This document shows, in pieces, positions 6,452-13,621 of a stretch of 13,621 bases of DNA. Numbering within the stretch: position 1 is the stretch's first letter; every line of letters starts with the position of its first letter. This stretch comes from an uncultured Acetatifactor sp. (GTDB lineage Bacteria; Bacillota; Clostridia; Lachnospirales; Lachnospiraceae): the NCBI GenBank assembly GCA_910584235.1, contig CAJTZD010000083.1, forward strand, positions 1 through 13,621, in the 5' to 3' direction. Made by a program: the position numbers and the translations under genes. The notes under the pieces are model-generated. The model saw only the letters and a list, made by a program, of their open reading frames with translations. It was not told the DNA's origin and made no database searches.

Positions 6452-7098
6452 TACTCTTGCGCTCCTTTCGCGAAACTATGCAGTTCTTCTCTGATCCCTT
6501 TTACAAACTCTTCTCTTCTCACCGGAGCCCTGCGGGCCGCGGCCACCAGGTGATGTACCTCCTCCGCGCTCTCCTCCAGCTTGTCGTTTACCACCAGGTA
6601 ATCGTAGAACTCAACGCCCTTGGATTCCTCCGCGGCTCTGGCCAGGCGGCTGGCAATGACTTCCTCGCTCTCCGTGCCTCTTCCCTCCAGTCTGCGCTTG
6701 AGTTCCTCCGCATTGGGAGGCGTCACGAAGATCAGGAGGCTCTCCGGGAACCTGTCCTTAATCTTCAGGGCCCCCTGTATCTCTATCTCAAGGATGACAT
6801 TTCTGCCCTCCGACAGCCTCTCTTCCACATAGGCTTTCGGGGTGCCGTAGTAATTTCCGCAGTAGGAAGCGTATTCAATAAGTCCGTCCCGGGCTATGGT
6901 GTCCTCAAAATGCTCTCTGTCCGTGAAAAAATATTCCACCCCGTCACGCTCTCCCGGCCTTGGTGTCCGGGTAGTCATGGACACGGAAAGGCAATAGTCC
7001 TCCCCATGCCTGCGCAGCAGCTCCTTTACCAGTGTACCCTTTCCCGCACCGGAAAAACCGGATATGACGATCAGAATTCCCTTTTTATTCTCTTTCAT
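6451..7098 (-). CDS. gmk: Guanylate kinase
   Basis: Phosphorylates GMP (and dGMP) with ATP to GDP in the cytoplasm. The 215-residue product has the P-loop SGFSGAGKGT (13-22), the GMP-binding segment TTRTPRPGERDGVEYFF (42-58), the YGTP motif (84-87) and VILEIEIQGA (101-110). Length is normal for the bacterial enzyme. The ATG at 7096-7098 lies inside the end of remA (14-nt overlap) with GGAGGGG upstream, and the stop overlaps rpoZ, so three genes are translationally linked. Guanylate kinase also affects (p)ppGpp balance in Firmicutes, but nothing in the sequence adds to that. Confidence 0.97.
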   Translation of the reverse strand: MKENKKGILIVISGFSGAGKGTLVKELLRRHGEDYCLSVSMTTRTPRPGERDGVEYFFTDREHFEDTIARDGLIEYASYCGNYYGTPKAYVEERLSEGRNVILEIEIQGALKIKDRFPESLLIFVTPPNAEELKRRLEGRGTESEEVIASRLARAAEESKGVEFYDYLVVNDKLEESAEEVHHLVAAARRAPVRREEFVKGIREELHSFAKGAQE

Positions 7099-7363
7099 CC
7101 GTCCCCTCCATGCTGTTTTCCTCCTGCATCTGCGCGCTTCCCACCCGGCCTGCGATGGTCTCCGGCAGAAGCGCCGACAGTACCACCTGGCTGTTCTCCA
7201 TCACCAGCACGGATTTTGTCTTGCGCCCCTGGGTGGCGTCGATGGCGGTTCCCCGCTCTCTGGCGCTCTGAACCATTCTCTTCACAGGCGCGGAGTCCGG
7301 GCTGACAATGGCGATGATTTTGGAGGTATTCACGATATTTCCGAATCCGATATGAATCAGCAT
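7085..7363 (-). CDS. remA: RemA/DUF370 family DNA-binding regulator
   Basis: In Bacillus subtilis RemA is a ring-forming DNA-binding protein that activates biofilm matrix and osmoprotection genes. This 92-residue homologue has the family's hallmark features: IGFGNIVNTSKIIAIVSPDSAP (about residues 5-26, with GFGN and VSPDSAP), KRMVQSARERGTAIDATQGR (28-47) with the basic patch and DAT-x-GR, and SALLPETIAGR (63-73). The tail after about residue 74 is acidic and variable. It sits between yicC and gmk, the same place as in Bacillus, and overlaps gmk by 14 nt. The targets of RemA in Clostridia cannot be told from this window. Confidence 0.93.
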   Translation of the reverse strand: MLIHIGFGNIVNTSKIIAIVSPDSAPVKRMVQSARERGTAIDATQGRKTKSVLVMENSQVVLSALLPETIAGRVGSAQMQEENSMEGTDERE

Positions 7364-7373
7364 GCCGCTACCT

Positions 7374-8252
7374 CTACTCTATATTCTGAATCTGCTCTCT
7401 GACCTTTTCAATCTCTGTCTTCAGATCAATAGCACAGTTGGAAGTCTCCAGATCACCTGCTTTGGACAGAATGGTATTGGCCTCTCTGTTCATCTCCTGG
7501 GCGATAAAATCCAGCTTCCGCCCTACGCAGCCGCCCTCCGACAAGGCATTTTGGGCAGTATCAATATGACTGTAGAGCCGCACGATCTCCTCATCCACGC
7601 AGACCTTATCCGCAAAGATCGTGACCTCTGTCAAAAGTCTCCCCTCATCCACGGCGGCATCCGCCAGAAGCTCCCTTACCTTTTCCTCCAGTTTACGGCG
7701 GTATTCCGCCACGATCCGGGGAGAATGTTCCGAGATGAAATCCACTTTCTCCCGCATGCCGTCCAGCTTCTCTATGAGATCATCCCGCAGGTGCCCGCCC
7801 TCCGCCACACGGCTGTCCACGAACATCTGCGCGGCGCCGGCGACAGCCCTGCACAATTCTTTCCACAGCTCCTCCTCATCCACGCCGGCCTCTTCCATGG
7901 TGAAAATCTCCGGAAACCTGGAAAGGGAAGATACCCGGATATCATTCTCCAGATGAAATTCCTCTGCCATCCGGCGCAGATATCCCAGATATTCCTCTGC
8001 CACCTCCCTGTGATAGCGCACCACGGAAGTCTTCTCGGAAAAGTCCTCGTAGGAGACAAAGACGTCCACCTTGCCCCGGGAGATATAGTTCTTCAGTTCG
8101 CTTCGAATGGATGATTCAAAGAAATTGAGCGCCTTGGGCATCTTGATATTGACGTCCAGATAACGGTGATTTACGGACTTTATCTCCACCGTGAATTTTC
8201 TGTTGTTTTCAGTGACTTCACATCTGCCGAAACCTGTCATACTCTTAATCAT
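7374..8252 (-). CDS. yicC: YicC family endoribonuclease-like protein
   Basis: YicC/YloC proteins are ring-shaped endoribonucleases; the E. coli member helps degrade small RNAs. The 292-residue product starts with the family signature MIKSMTGFGR, has the N-terminal YicC domain (about 1-155, with VEIKSVNHRYLDVNIKMP at about 22-39) and a C-terminal DUF1732 domain (about 205-292) with KLDFIAQEMNREANTI (about 244-259) and the conserved end SNCAIDLKTEIEKVREQIQNIE. Full length. It is the first gene of the seven-gene operon, with AGGAG before the ATG (8250-8252) and a near-consensus promoter. remA follows after 10 nt. Confidence 0.95.
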   Translation of the reverse strand: MIKSMTGFGRCEVTENNRKFTVEIKSVNHRYLDVNIKMPKALNFFESSIRSELKNYISRGKVDVFVSYEDFSEKTSVVRYHREVAEEYLGYLRRMAEEFHLENDIRVSSLSRFPEIFTMEEAGVDEEELWKELCRAVAGAAQMFVDSRVAEGGHLRDDLIEKLDGMREKVDFISEHSPRIVAEYRRKLEEKVRELLADAAVDEGRLLTEVTIFADKVCVDEEIVRLYSHIDTAQNALSEGGCVGRKLDFIAQEMNREANTILSKAGDLETSNCAIDLKTEIEKVREQIQNIE

Positions 8253-8297
8253 AGACGCTCCTGTCCGGGAATGACTCCCTGCTGCATACTCTTCTTT

Positions 8298-8326
8298 ATT
8301 ATAGAATAAGTTTCGGAAAGCGTCAA
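8298..8326 (-). promoter_or_regulatory. Promoter of the yicC-cinA operon
   Basis: On the minus strand TTGACG (8321-8326) and TATAAT (8298-8303) are 17 nt apart, 11 of 12 consensus matches. The start would be near 8291, about 39 nt before the yicC ATG. Such a strong promoter fits a housekeeping operon. Its -35 lies only 20 nt from the -35 of the divergent rqcH promoter. Confidence 0.88.
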
Positions 8327-8346
8327 GAGATTTTCCGGCATCAATC

Positions 8347-8375
8347 TTGCAAAACCCTTGAGAGTATGCGATAAT
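8347..8375 (+). promoter_or_regulatory. Promoter of rqcH
   Basis: TTGCAA (8347-8352) and GATAAT (8370-8375) are 17 nt apart, and TGC just before the -10 gives an extended -10. The start would be near 8382, so the leader is only about 22 nt, holding GGAGG at 8391-8395, 8 nt before the ATG. Confidence 0.8.
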
Positions 8376-8403
8376 ACATTACAAAAAGACGGAGGAATCT
8401 CAA

Positions 8404-10236
8404 ATGGCCTTTGACGGCGTAACCATAGCAAACGTGGTATCGGAACTGAAAAAAGAGCTCATGGGCGGGAGGCTTTATAAAATTGCCCAGCCTGAGACGG
8501 ACGAGCTGCTGCTCACCATCAAGCAGCCTGACGGCACCAGGAAACTGCTGATCTCCGCAGAGGCCTCTCTGCCCCTGCTCTATCTGACGAAAGCAAACAA
8601 GCCAAGTCCCATGACCGCGCCCAATTTCTGCATGCTTCTGCGCAAGCATCTCCAGAACGGCCGCATCACGGGCATCACCCAGCCCGGACTGGAGCGCATT
8701 GTCCGCATGGATATCGAGCATCTGGATGAAATGGGGGATCTGCGCAAGAAGACGCTGATCGTGGAGATCATGGGAAAGCACAGCAATATCATCTTCTGTG
8801 ACGACAAAGATATAATCATCGACAGTATCAAGCATATATCCGCCGCCGTCAGCTCCCTGCGGGAGGTACTGCCGGGCAAGCCCTATTTCGTGGCCGCCAC
8901 CCAGGACAAGCTGGATGCCCTGACTGCGGATTATGCCGCTTTCCAAAGCGCCCTTTCCGTCAGGCCCCAGCCCGTCTTCAAGGCGCTCTATGGCAGCTTC
9001 ACAGGTATTTCCCCCATATTGGCTCAGGAACTGTGCTATGAAGCGGGCGTTGACGGTGATCTGCCCGCCGCGGCATTGACCGGCTCGGATTACGGGCGGC
9101 TCTATGAATCCTTTTCCCGGATGGCGGCCGCTGTCAGGGAGGAGCGGTTCTGCCCCAATATCGCCTATACGGGAGACAGCCCGGTGGAATTCTGCGCCCT
9201 GCCGCTGACCATGTACGGATACGGCGCTCCGCAAGCAGAAAGCTCATGCGGTTCGGAACCGGGTCCGGCCGGAACCAATCCGGTCAACGCGGCGCCCTCC
9301 TCGGGGGATCATGTAGTATCCTATGATTCCATGTCCGCCCTGCTGGAGCATTATTACGCTGAGAAAAATATCCTGACACGCATCCGCCAGAAATCCGCGG
9401 ACCTGCGGCGCATCGTGCAGACCGCCCTGGAGCGGAATGTGAAAAAGTACGATCTGCAGCTGCGCCAGATAAAGGACACCCAAAAGCGCGAGACCTATCG
9501 CATTTACGGGGAGCTTCTCAATACCTACGGCTATAGCGCCCAGCCCGGCGCAAAGTCTCTCCAGGCTCTGAACTATTATAACAATGAGACCGTGACCATT
9601 CCCCTGGATCCCACGCTTACAGCCGGCGAGAATGCCCGGAAATATTTCGACAAATACGGAAAGATGAAGCGTACTTACGAGGCCCTGTCTCAGTTGACCG
9701 AAGAAGTCAGCATGGAAATCCAGCATCTGGAGTCCATCTCCAATGCCCTGGACATTGCCCTGTATGAAGAGGATCTGGCCCAGATCAAGGAAGAACTCAC
9801 CGAAAGCGGCTACATCCGGCGCAAAGGAGGGAACGGCCGGAAACAGAAAATCACCAGCAAGCCTTTTCACTATATAAGCAGCGACGGCTTCCATATGTAT
9901 GTGGGAAAGAATAATTTCCAGAACGATGAGCTGACATTTAAATTTGCCACAGGAAACGACTGGTGGTTCCATGCCAAGCAAATTCCGGGATCCCATGTGG
10001 TGGTGAAAATGGGCAGCGCCCGGGAGCTGCCCGACCGTACCTTTGAGGAGGCCGCGCGCCTGGCGGCTTACTACTCAAAAGGCAGGGGGCAGGAAAAAGT
10101 GGAGATCGATTACATCCAGAAAAAACATGTGAAAAAGCCAAACGGCGCAAAGCCCGGCTTCGTAGTCTATTATACCAATTATTCCATGGCCATAGACAGC
10201 GATATCTCCCGGATACAGTTAGTCATGGAAGAATAG
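8404..10236 (+). CDS. rqcH: Rqc2-type ribosome quality-control factor RqcH (NFACT family)
   Basis: RqcH binds stalled 50S subunits carrying peptidyl-tRNA and directs C-terminal alanine tailing, marking the broken product for proteolysis; older annotations call it fibronectin-binding protein. The 610-residue product has the NFACT-N domain (about 1-200, start MAFDGVTIANVVSEL), a helical and coiled-coil middle (about 305-460), and the NFACT-R domain (about 485-600) with GNDWWFHAKQIPGSHVVVK (517-535). At the site where Bacillus RqcH has D97-R98, important for tRNA binding, this protein has E97-R98. A Gly/Ser/Pro/Ala-rich insert (about 273-303) makes it somewhat longer than the ~570 residues of Bacillus. 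It has its own promoter and no partner gene (rqcP) nearby. Confidence 0.93.
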   Translation: MAFDGVTIANVVSELKKELMGGRLYKIAQPETDELLLTIKQPDGTRKLLISAEASLPLLYLTKANKPSPMTAPNFCMLLRKHLQNGRITGITQPGLERIVRMDIEHLDEMGDLRKKTLIVEIMGKHSNIIFCDDKDIIIDSIKHISAAVSSLREVLPGKPYFVAATQDKLDALTADYAAFQSALSVRPQPVFKALYGSFTGISPILAQELCYEAGVDGDLPAAALTGSDYGRLYESFSRMAAAVREERFCPNIAYTGDSPVEFCALPLTMYGYGAPQAESSCGSEPGPAGTNPVNAAPSSGDHVVSYDSMSALLEHYYAEKNILTRIRQKSADLRRIVQTALERNVKKYDLQLRQIKDTQKRETYRIYGELLNTYGYSAQPGAKSLQALNYYNNETVTIPLDPTLTAGENARKYFDKYGKMKRTYEALSQLTEEVSMEIQHLESISNALDIALYEEDLAQIKEELTESGYIRRKGGNGRKQKITSKPFHYISSDGFHMYVGKNNFQNDELTFKFATGNDWWFHAKQIPGSHVVVKMGSARELPDRTFEEAARLAAYYSKGRGQEKVEIDYIQKKHVKKPNGAKPGFVVYYTNYSMAIDSDISRIQLVMEE

Positions 10237-10259
10237 AATCCCTATTCCGGAAGGATACT

Positions 10260-11912
10260 TTATTTCATCAGCCTGCATTTCTTCGCCAGCTTCACCAGCA
10301 GATATCCTTTCGGAAAGCCCCTAAGCTCCTCCTCCGACAGCCCCCGGAGCAGAAGCAGCATGGCAAAGTACACACAGACTGCCACTATGATCGCCGCCAC
10401 TACGGAAATCTTCGGCGAGGCGGTGAACATCAGAAGACTTTCATAGATTGCCCAGGCCGCCCCGCCCATGCAGGCCGAGGCCAGGGCCGGGATCAGAAAG
10501 GTCTTCCTGATTTCCTGTTTGTAGCCCACTGCCCTGCACACTGCCACCTGGTTCAGCACACATACGCAGACCGCATACAGAGTATTGGCAATGACAATGG
10601 CATAGAGATCCAAATTCGTGAATAATAAAAGCACGATAGCCGCCACTGTCTGCAGCACCAGCGCAATGCCCGCATTGACAATGGGGACGCTCACCTTTCC
10701 CAGTCCCTGCAGAATCTGGCTGGTCAGCGAGGACAGTGCATTGAACACAATATACAGCGCCAGGGCCATTAAAAGACTGGTGGCCAGATCCTCTTCTTCT
10801 CTGGTATTGCGGAACAGCAGCGCCGTCACGGGACGGGCCAGGGCAAAGAGCCCTACGGCGCAGGGTATGGAAATAATCATGGTACTCTTGATGGACAGTC
10901 CTATCTTCTCCCTGGCCCCCGCATAATCCGCGGAAGCAATCAGCTGCGCCACAAGCGGAATCATAGCCGCTGCCATGGCTGCCGCAAAGGCGTTGGGAAT
11001 ATTGGATATGGTCACCGTCTCCGTCTGAAAGACGCCCCAGCGCTCGCTGATCTCCAATTCGTTTACCTCCCGCAACGCAGGCAGCATCTTCAGGTAGATG
11101 CTGTTGTTCACGGCAGTGGCCATGTTGGCCACCGCCGTGCTTAAGATAAAGGGCATCACCACCATGGTAATCAGCTTAAACACGGTTCCGTAGGATTCGA
11201 TGTTCTTGTGCCTGTCGTTTTTGATGCGGCGCATGATGATACCGCGGTTCATTCCATAGATGGCAGCCATGAACAAAAGCGCCACCAATACGCCTGCGCC
11301 TGTTCCCAATGCGCTGCCGGTAGCTCCGGATACAGCCCTCTCCACCCGGCCGGCCTCATCCGCAGGCATCTCCAGGGTTCCCAGCTGTGCCTTAATCAGC
11401 AGATAAGCGGCGCCGATACTGACTATGGCATTGGAGATCTGCTCCAGTATCTGGGACACGGAAGTCTGCACCATACTTTCATGGGCCTGAAAATAACCCC
11501 GCAGCACTCCCAGGATTCCATAGACGAAGATGGTGGGCGCAAATGTCTGCAGCACGGGAACCGCGTTCTCCGGCACAAAAAAACCTGCGCCGAAATAAAG
11601 CACCAGGCTGGCTACGCCTCCCACTGCCAGCACATAACCGATGGCCCCCAGAAATATCCGGTGGGCGTTGCGGTACTCTTTCACAGCCAGTCTCTGGGCT
11701 ATGACCTTTGACATGGCGGCGGGAATGCTGTAGGACGATATCATCAGGATGATGGAGTAGTAATTGAACGCGGAATTGTAATACCCCATCCCCAGCGCTC
11801 CCACCACATTGTACAAAGGGCTCCTGTAGAGGAGCCCGATGATCCTGCTGATGATTCCGGCCGCTGCCAGAATCCCCGCCTGTACGATAAAATCATTTTT
11901 CTTGCCGGACAT
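10260..11912 (-). CDS. SpoVB/YtgP-type polysaccharide or lipid II flippase (MOP superfamily)
   Basis: A 550-residue, very hydrophobic protein with about 14 likely membrane segments and the N-terminal pattern of the SpoVB/YtgP branch of the MOP flippases: I-x-R-I-I-G-L-L-Y-R-x-P-L, then GMGYYNSAFNYYSIILMISS and SIPAAMSKVIAQRLA (about 62-76). Relatives move lipid-linked sugars across the membrane: YtgP is the Bacillus MurJ for lipid II, and SpoVB acts in spore cortex assembly. Which of these applies cannot be decided here, so no symbol is given. It starts 4 nt after the glgA stop with a weak ribosome binding site (AGGT) inside the glgA end, so translation is probably coupled. It converges on rqcH with 23 nt between the stops and no clear terminator, only a small TTCCGGAA palindrome. 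Confidence 0.85.
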   Translation of the reverse strand: MSGKKNDFIVQAGILAAAGIISRIIGLLYRSPLYNVVGALGMGYYNSAFNYYSIILMISSYSIPAAMSKVIAQRLAVKEYRNAHRIFLGAIGYVLAVGGVASLVLYFGAGFFVPENAVPVLQTFAPTIFVYGILGVLRGYFQAHESMVQTSVSQILEQISNAIVSIGAAYLLIKAQLGTLEMPADEAGRVERAVSGATGSALGTGAGVLVALLFMAAIYGMNRGIIMRRIKNDRHKNIESYGTVFKLITMVVMPFILSTAVANMATAVNNSIYLKMLPALREVNELEISERWGVFQTETVTISNIPNAFAAAMAAAMIPLVAQLIASADYAGAREKIGLSIKSTMIISIPCAVGLFALARPVTALLFRNTREEEDLATSLLMALALYIVFNALSSLTSQILQGLGKVSVPIVNAGIALVLQTVAAIVLLLFTNLDLYAIVIANTLYAVCVCVLNQVAVCRAVGYKQEIRKTFLIPALASACMGGAAWAIYESLLMFTASPKISVVAAIIVAVCVYFAMLLLLRGLSEEELRGFPKGYLLVKLAKKCRLMK

Positions 11913-11916
11913 AACT

Positions 11917-13362
11917 TTAACCTATCAGCCAATCGTACATTTCCTGATACTTTCTCGCAGACACATGCCAGGAGAAATCCACTGCCATGGCTCTGTCGAT
12001 CAGCTTGTTCCATTCGCGCTTCTTATCATAATAAATATGCTCCGCATACCGGATCGTATTCAGCATTTCATGGGCGTTATAATTGGTAAAGCTAAAACCG
12101 GTTCCGGCGCTTTCGTATTCATTGTAGGGCTGTACCGTGTCTTTCAGGCCTCCCGTCTCCCGGACGATGGGAATGGTACCGTACCGCAGCGCCATCAGCT
12201 GGCTTAGGCCGCAGGGTTCAAACAGAGAGGGCATCAGGAATGCGTCACAGGATGCGTAAATCTTGTGAGACAGCGGATCCGAGTAATAAATGTTGGCCGA
12301 CACCTTGTCGCCGTACTTCCAGTCAAAGTGGCGGAACATATTCTCATACCGGGCCTCTCCGGTCCCTAACACCACCAGCTGGATGTCATCCCGGCACAGC
12401 TCGTCCATAATGTAAGCGATCAGATCAAAGCCTTTCTGGTCCGTGAGCCTGGACACCACGCCGATCATCATCTTCCGGTCGTCCTGGCAAAGCCCCAGCT
12501 CCTGTTGGAGGGCACGCTTATTCTTGACCTTTTCCTTGCGGAAATTAACGGCATTGTAAGGGTTTACGATATGTTTGTCCGTCTCCGGATTAAAGTCCGT
12601 ATAGTCGATGCCGTTCACAATCCCCCTCAGATCCCCGCTTCTGGCCCGAAGCAGGCCGTCCAGGCCCTCCCCGTAGAAAGGCGTCTTGATCTCCTCCGCG
12701 TAGGTACTGCTCACCGTGGTCACGGCATCCGCGTAAACAATGCCGCCTTTTAAGAGGTTGGCATCTTTATAGGCCTCCAGCTTGTCGGCGGCAAAGAAAT
12801 AGTCCGACAGTCCGGTAATGCTGCGCACGGTCTTAATATCCCACTTCCCCTGGAACTTCAGGTTATGGATGGTGATGACGGATTTCATCCGGCTGAAGAA
12901 ATCTCCGCCCCGGAAACGTTCTTTCATATAGACCGGAATCAGACCCGTCTGCCAGTCATGGCAATGGACCACATCCGGCTGGAAATTCACTACGGGCAGA
13001 GCGGAAAGAGCTGCCTTGGAGAAATAGGCATACCTCTCGATCTCCCATTTTGCGTCGTCCGTGTAAACCCTGTCCCCGCTGAAATAGTATTCATTGTCAA
13101 TAAAGTAATAATGAACTCCCTCTTCCTCCGCCTCGAAGATTCCCACATAGACGCTCTTCCAGTTAAAATCCATGTAGAAATGGGTCACATATCTCATTTT
13201 ATCTTTCATCTGCTGCTTCATACAGGCATACTTCGGAATCATGACCCTTACATCAAAATACTCTTTGTCGATACATTTCGGCAGGGAACCCACCACATCG
13301 GCCAGACCTCCGGTCTTGATAAACGGAACTCCCTCTGACGCCGCAAATAAAATTTTTTTCAT
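11917..13362 (-). CDS. glgA: Glycogen synthase (ADP-glucose type)
   Basis: GlgA transfers glucose from ADP-glucose to the growing alpha-1,4-glucan, making glycogen. The 481-residue product is a GT-B, GT5-type enzyme of normal length. Visible features: KTGGLADVVG (16-25, substrate-binding lysine), HDWQTGLIP (135-143), IHNLKFQG (165-172), VSRLTDQKG (303-311, with the R and K of the active site) and FEPCGLSQLMALRYGT (381-396, catalytic-cleft glutamate). The start at 13360-13362 is chosen because GGAGG (13369-13373) stands 6 nt upstream and the conserved MKKILFAASE begins there. The frame stays open 19 codons further to 13419, but that stretch runs through the leader repeat and the promoter. No other glg gene lies in the window. 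Confidence 0.95.
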   Translation of the reverse strand: MKKILFAASEGVPFIKTGGLADVVGSLPKCIDKEYFDVRVMIPKYACMKQQMKDKMRYVTHFYMDFNWKSVYVGIFEAEEEGVHYYFIDNEYYFSGDRVYTDDAKWEIERYAYFSKAALSALPVVNFQPDVVHCHDWQTGLIPVYMKERFRGGDFFSRMKSVITIHNLKFQGKWDIKTVRSITGLSDYFFAADKLEAYKDANLLKGGIVYADAVTTVSSTYAEEIKTPFYGEGLDGLLRARSGDLRGIVNGIDYTDFNPETDKHIVNPYNAVNFRKEKVKNKRALQQELGLCQDDRKMMIGVVSRLTDQKGFDLIAYIMDELCRDDIQLVVLGTGEARYENMFRHFDWKYGDKVSANIYYSDPLSHKIYASCDAFLMPSLFEPCGLSQLMALRYGTIPIVRETGGLKDTVQPYNEYESAGTGFSFTNYNAHEMLNTIRYAEHIYYDKKREWNKLIDRAMAVDFSWHVSARKYQEMYDWLIG

Positions 13363-13376
13363 CGGAAACCTCCATT

Positions 13377-13400
13377 GATTATAATTCGGATTATAATTCG
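13377..13400. repeat. 12-bp perfect tandem repeat in the glgA leader
   Basis: GATTATAATTCG occurs twice head to tail (13377-13388 and 13389-13400). Each copy contains the palindrome ATTATAAT. It lies directly upstream of the glgA ribosome binding site, downstream of the predicted transcript start. It may be a pair of binding sites for a regulator, a pair of extra TATAAT elements, or simple slippage. Confidence 0.7.
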
Positions 13401-13417
13401 CATTAGAAACTATTTCC

Positions 13418-13446
13418 ATTATACAACAATATCGGTTCCGTGGAAA
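13418..13446 (-). promoter_or_regulatory. Probable promoter of glgA and the flippase gene
   Basis: TATAAT (13418-13423) is perfect on the minus strand, with TTTCCA (13441-13446, 4 of 6) 17 nt upstream. The start would be near 13411, about 49 nt before the glgA ATG. The TATAAT copies inside the tandem repeat are alternative -10 elements without clear -35 partners. Confidence 0.6.
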
Positions 13447-13497
13447 GCATTTCTTTTGAACTTTTCACATTCCGTTCCTCTTCCGCCGCGGGTCCCA

Positions 13498-13575
13498 TTA
13501 TTTTGCCCGGTAGGAAAGACGTATCCTGTCCGCGATCAGGGCAATGAACTCCGAATTGGTAGGTTTGCCGGGAGT
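13498..13575 (-). pseudogene. spo0A: Spo0A C-terminal fragment with interrupted frame
   Basis: The minus strand reads KPTNSEFIALIADRIRL then SYRAK and a TAA stop (13498-13500). This is the highly conserved last segment of Spo0A, the master response regulator of sporulation, whose C-terminal domain binds 0A boxes. But only T-P-G precedes KPTNSEF before an in-frame TGA at 13576-13578, where intact Spo0A would continue with its DNA-binding domain. None of the three minus-strand frames over 13579-13621 gives a convincing Spo0A match. Possible causes: an insertion or deletion in a decayed copy, the end of a mobile element inserted into spo0A, or an assembly junction. With 45 nt left in the window this cannot be settled. 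The identity of the short end is fairly sure; the broken state is read directly. Confidence 0.7.
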
Positions 13576-13621
13576 TCAACAGATGAATAAAGGGAAAATA
13601 GCCACAGGCCGCATAAAGCCT

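Noticed and set aside
6439..8114. Long plus-strand open frames opposite gmk, remA and yicC
   Set aside because: They mirror well-identified genes; their translations are low-complexity and unlike any family.
8341..9996. Two long minus-strand open frames opposite rqcH (about 297 and 250 codons)
   Set aside because: Both are mirror frames of the clearly coding rqcH sequence and have no motif or promoter of their own.
10237..10259. Terminator between the convergent rqcH and flippase genes
   Set aside because: Only a TTCCGGAA palindrome is present, without a stem-loop and T-run, so no terminator is called.
13363..13419. A longer GlgA with 19 extra N-terminal residues
   Set aside because: The extension runs through the 12-bp tandem repeat and begins at the predicted -10 element; the conserved N-terminus and a GGAGG site support the start at 13362.

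Overview
The window looks like chromosomal core DNA from a low- to mid-GC Firmicute of class Clostridia, most likely Lachnospiraceae. The evidence is the gene order (yicC-remA-gmk-rpoZ-rimO-pgsA-cinA, then recA-recX-rny), the protein sequences, strong AGGAGG-type ribosome binding sites, sigma-A-type promoters with 17-nt spacers, a Gram-positive LexA (DinR) box at recA and a Spo0A-like C-terminus at the right edge. No tRNA, rRNA, CRISPR array or complete mobile element was seen. The assignment to Lachnospiraceae is inference from sequence feel and gene order, not from a search.

Layout, left to right. Positions 1-488 (minus) hold the first third of RNase Y (rny), behind its own promoter and a structured leader. 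Positions 726-2558 (minus) are recX and recA, read from a promoter whose spacer carries a LexA box, with a second LexA box just downstream. Further upstream of recA (2640-2890) there is no ordinary gene, but there is a second good promoter and a six-codon open frame with a strong ribosome binding site. A hairpin terminator at 2891-2918 swallows the cinA stop codon and closes the operon to its right.

Positions 2903-8252 (minus) form one tight seven-gene operon: yicC, remA, gmk, rpoZ, rimO, pgsA, cinA. It serves RNA turnover, matrix/biofilm regulation, guanine nucleotide synthesis, RNA polymerase assembly, ribosomal protein S12 modification, phospholipid synthesis and NMN/damaged-nucleotide salvage. 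Two junctions overlap (remA/gmk by 14 nt, gmk/rpoZ as TAATG). At 8253-8403 two back-to-back promoters drive yicC leftward and rqcH rightward.

rqcH (8404-10236, plus) encodes the ribosome-associated quality-control factor that adds alanine tails. It converges on a two-gene minus-strand operon, glgA (glycogen synthase, 11917-13362) followed by a SpoVB/YtgP-type polysaccharide flippase (10260-11912). At the far right, 13498-13575 encodes a clear Spo0A C-terminal end, but its reading frame is cut by a stop codon two residues before the conserved part.

Overall this is a housekeeping region. I did not find a new multi-gene system. The points most worth a second look are regulatory (the recA upstream region, the rny leader, the glgA leader), the long alanine/lysine-rich RecA tail, and the broken Spo0A end.
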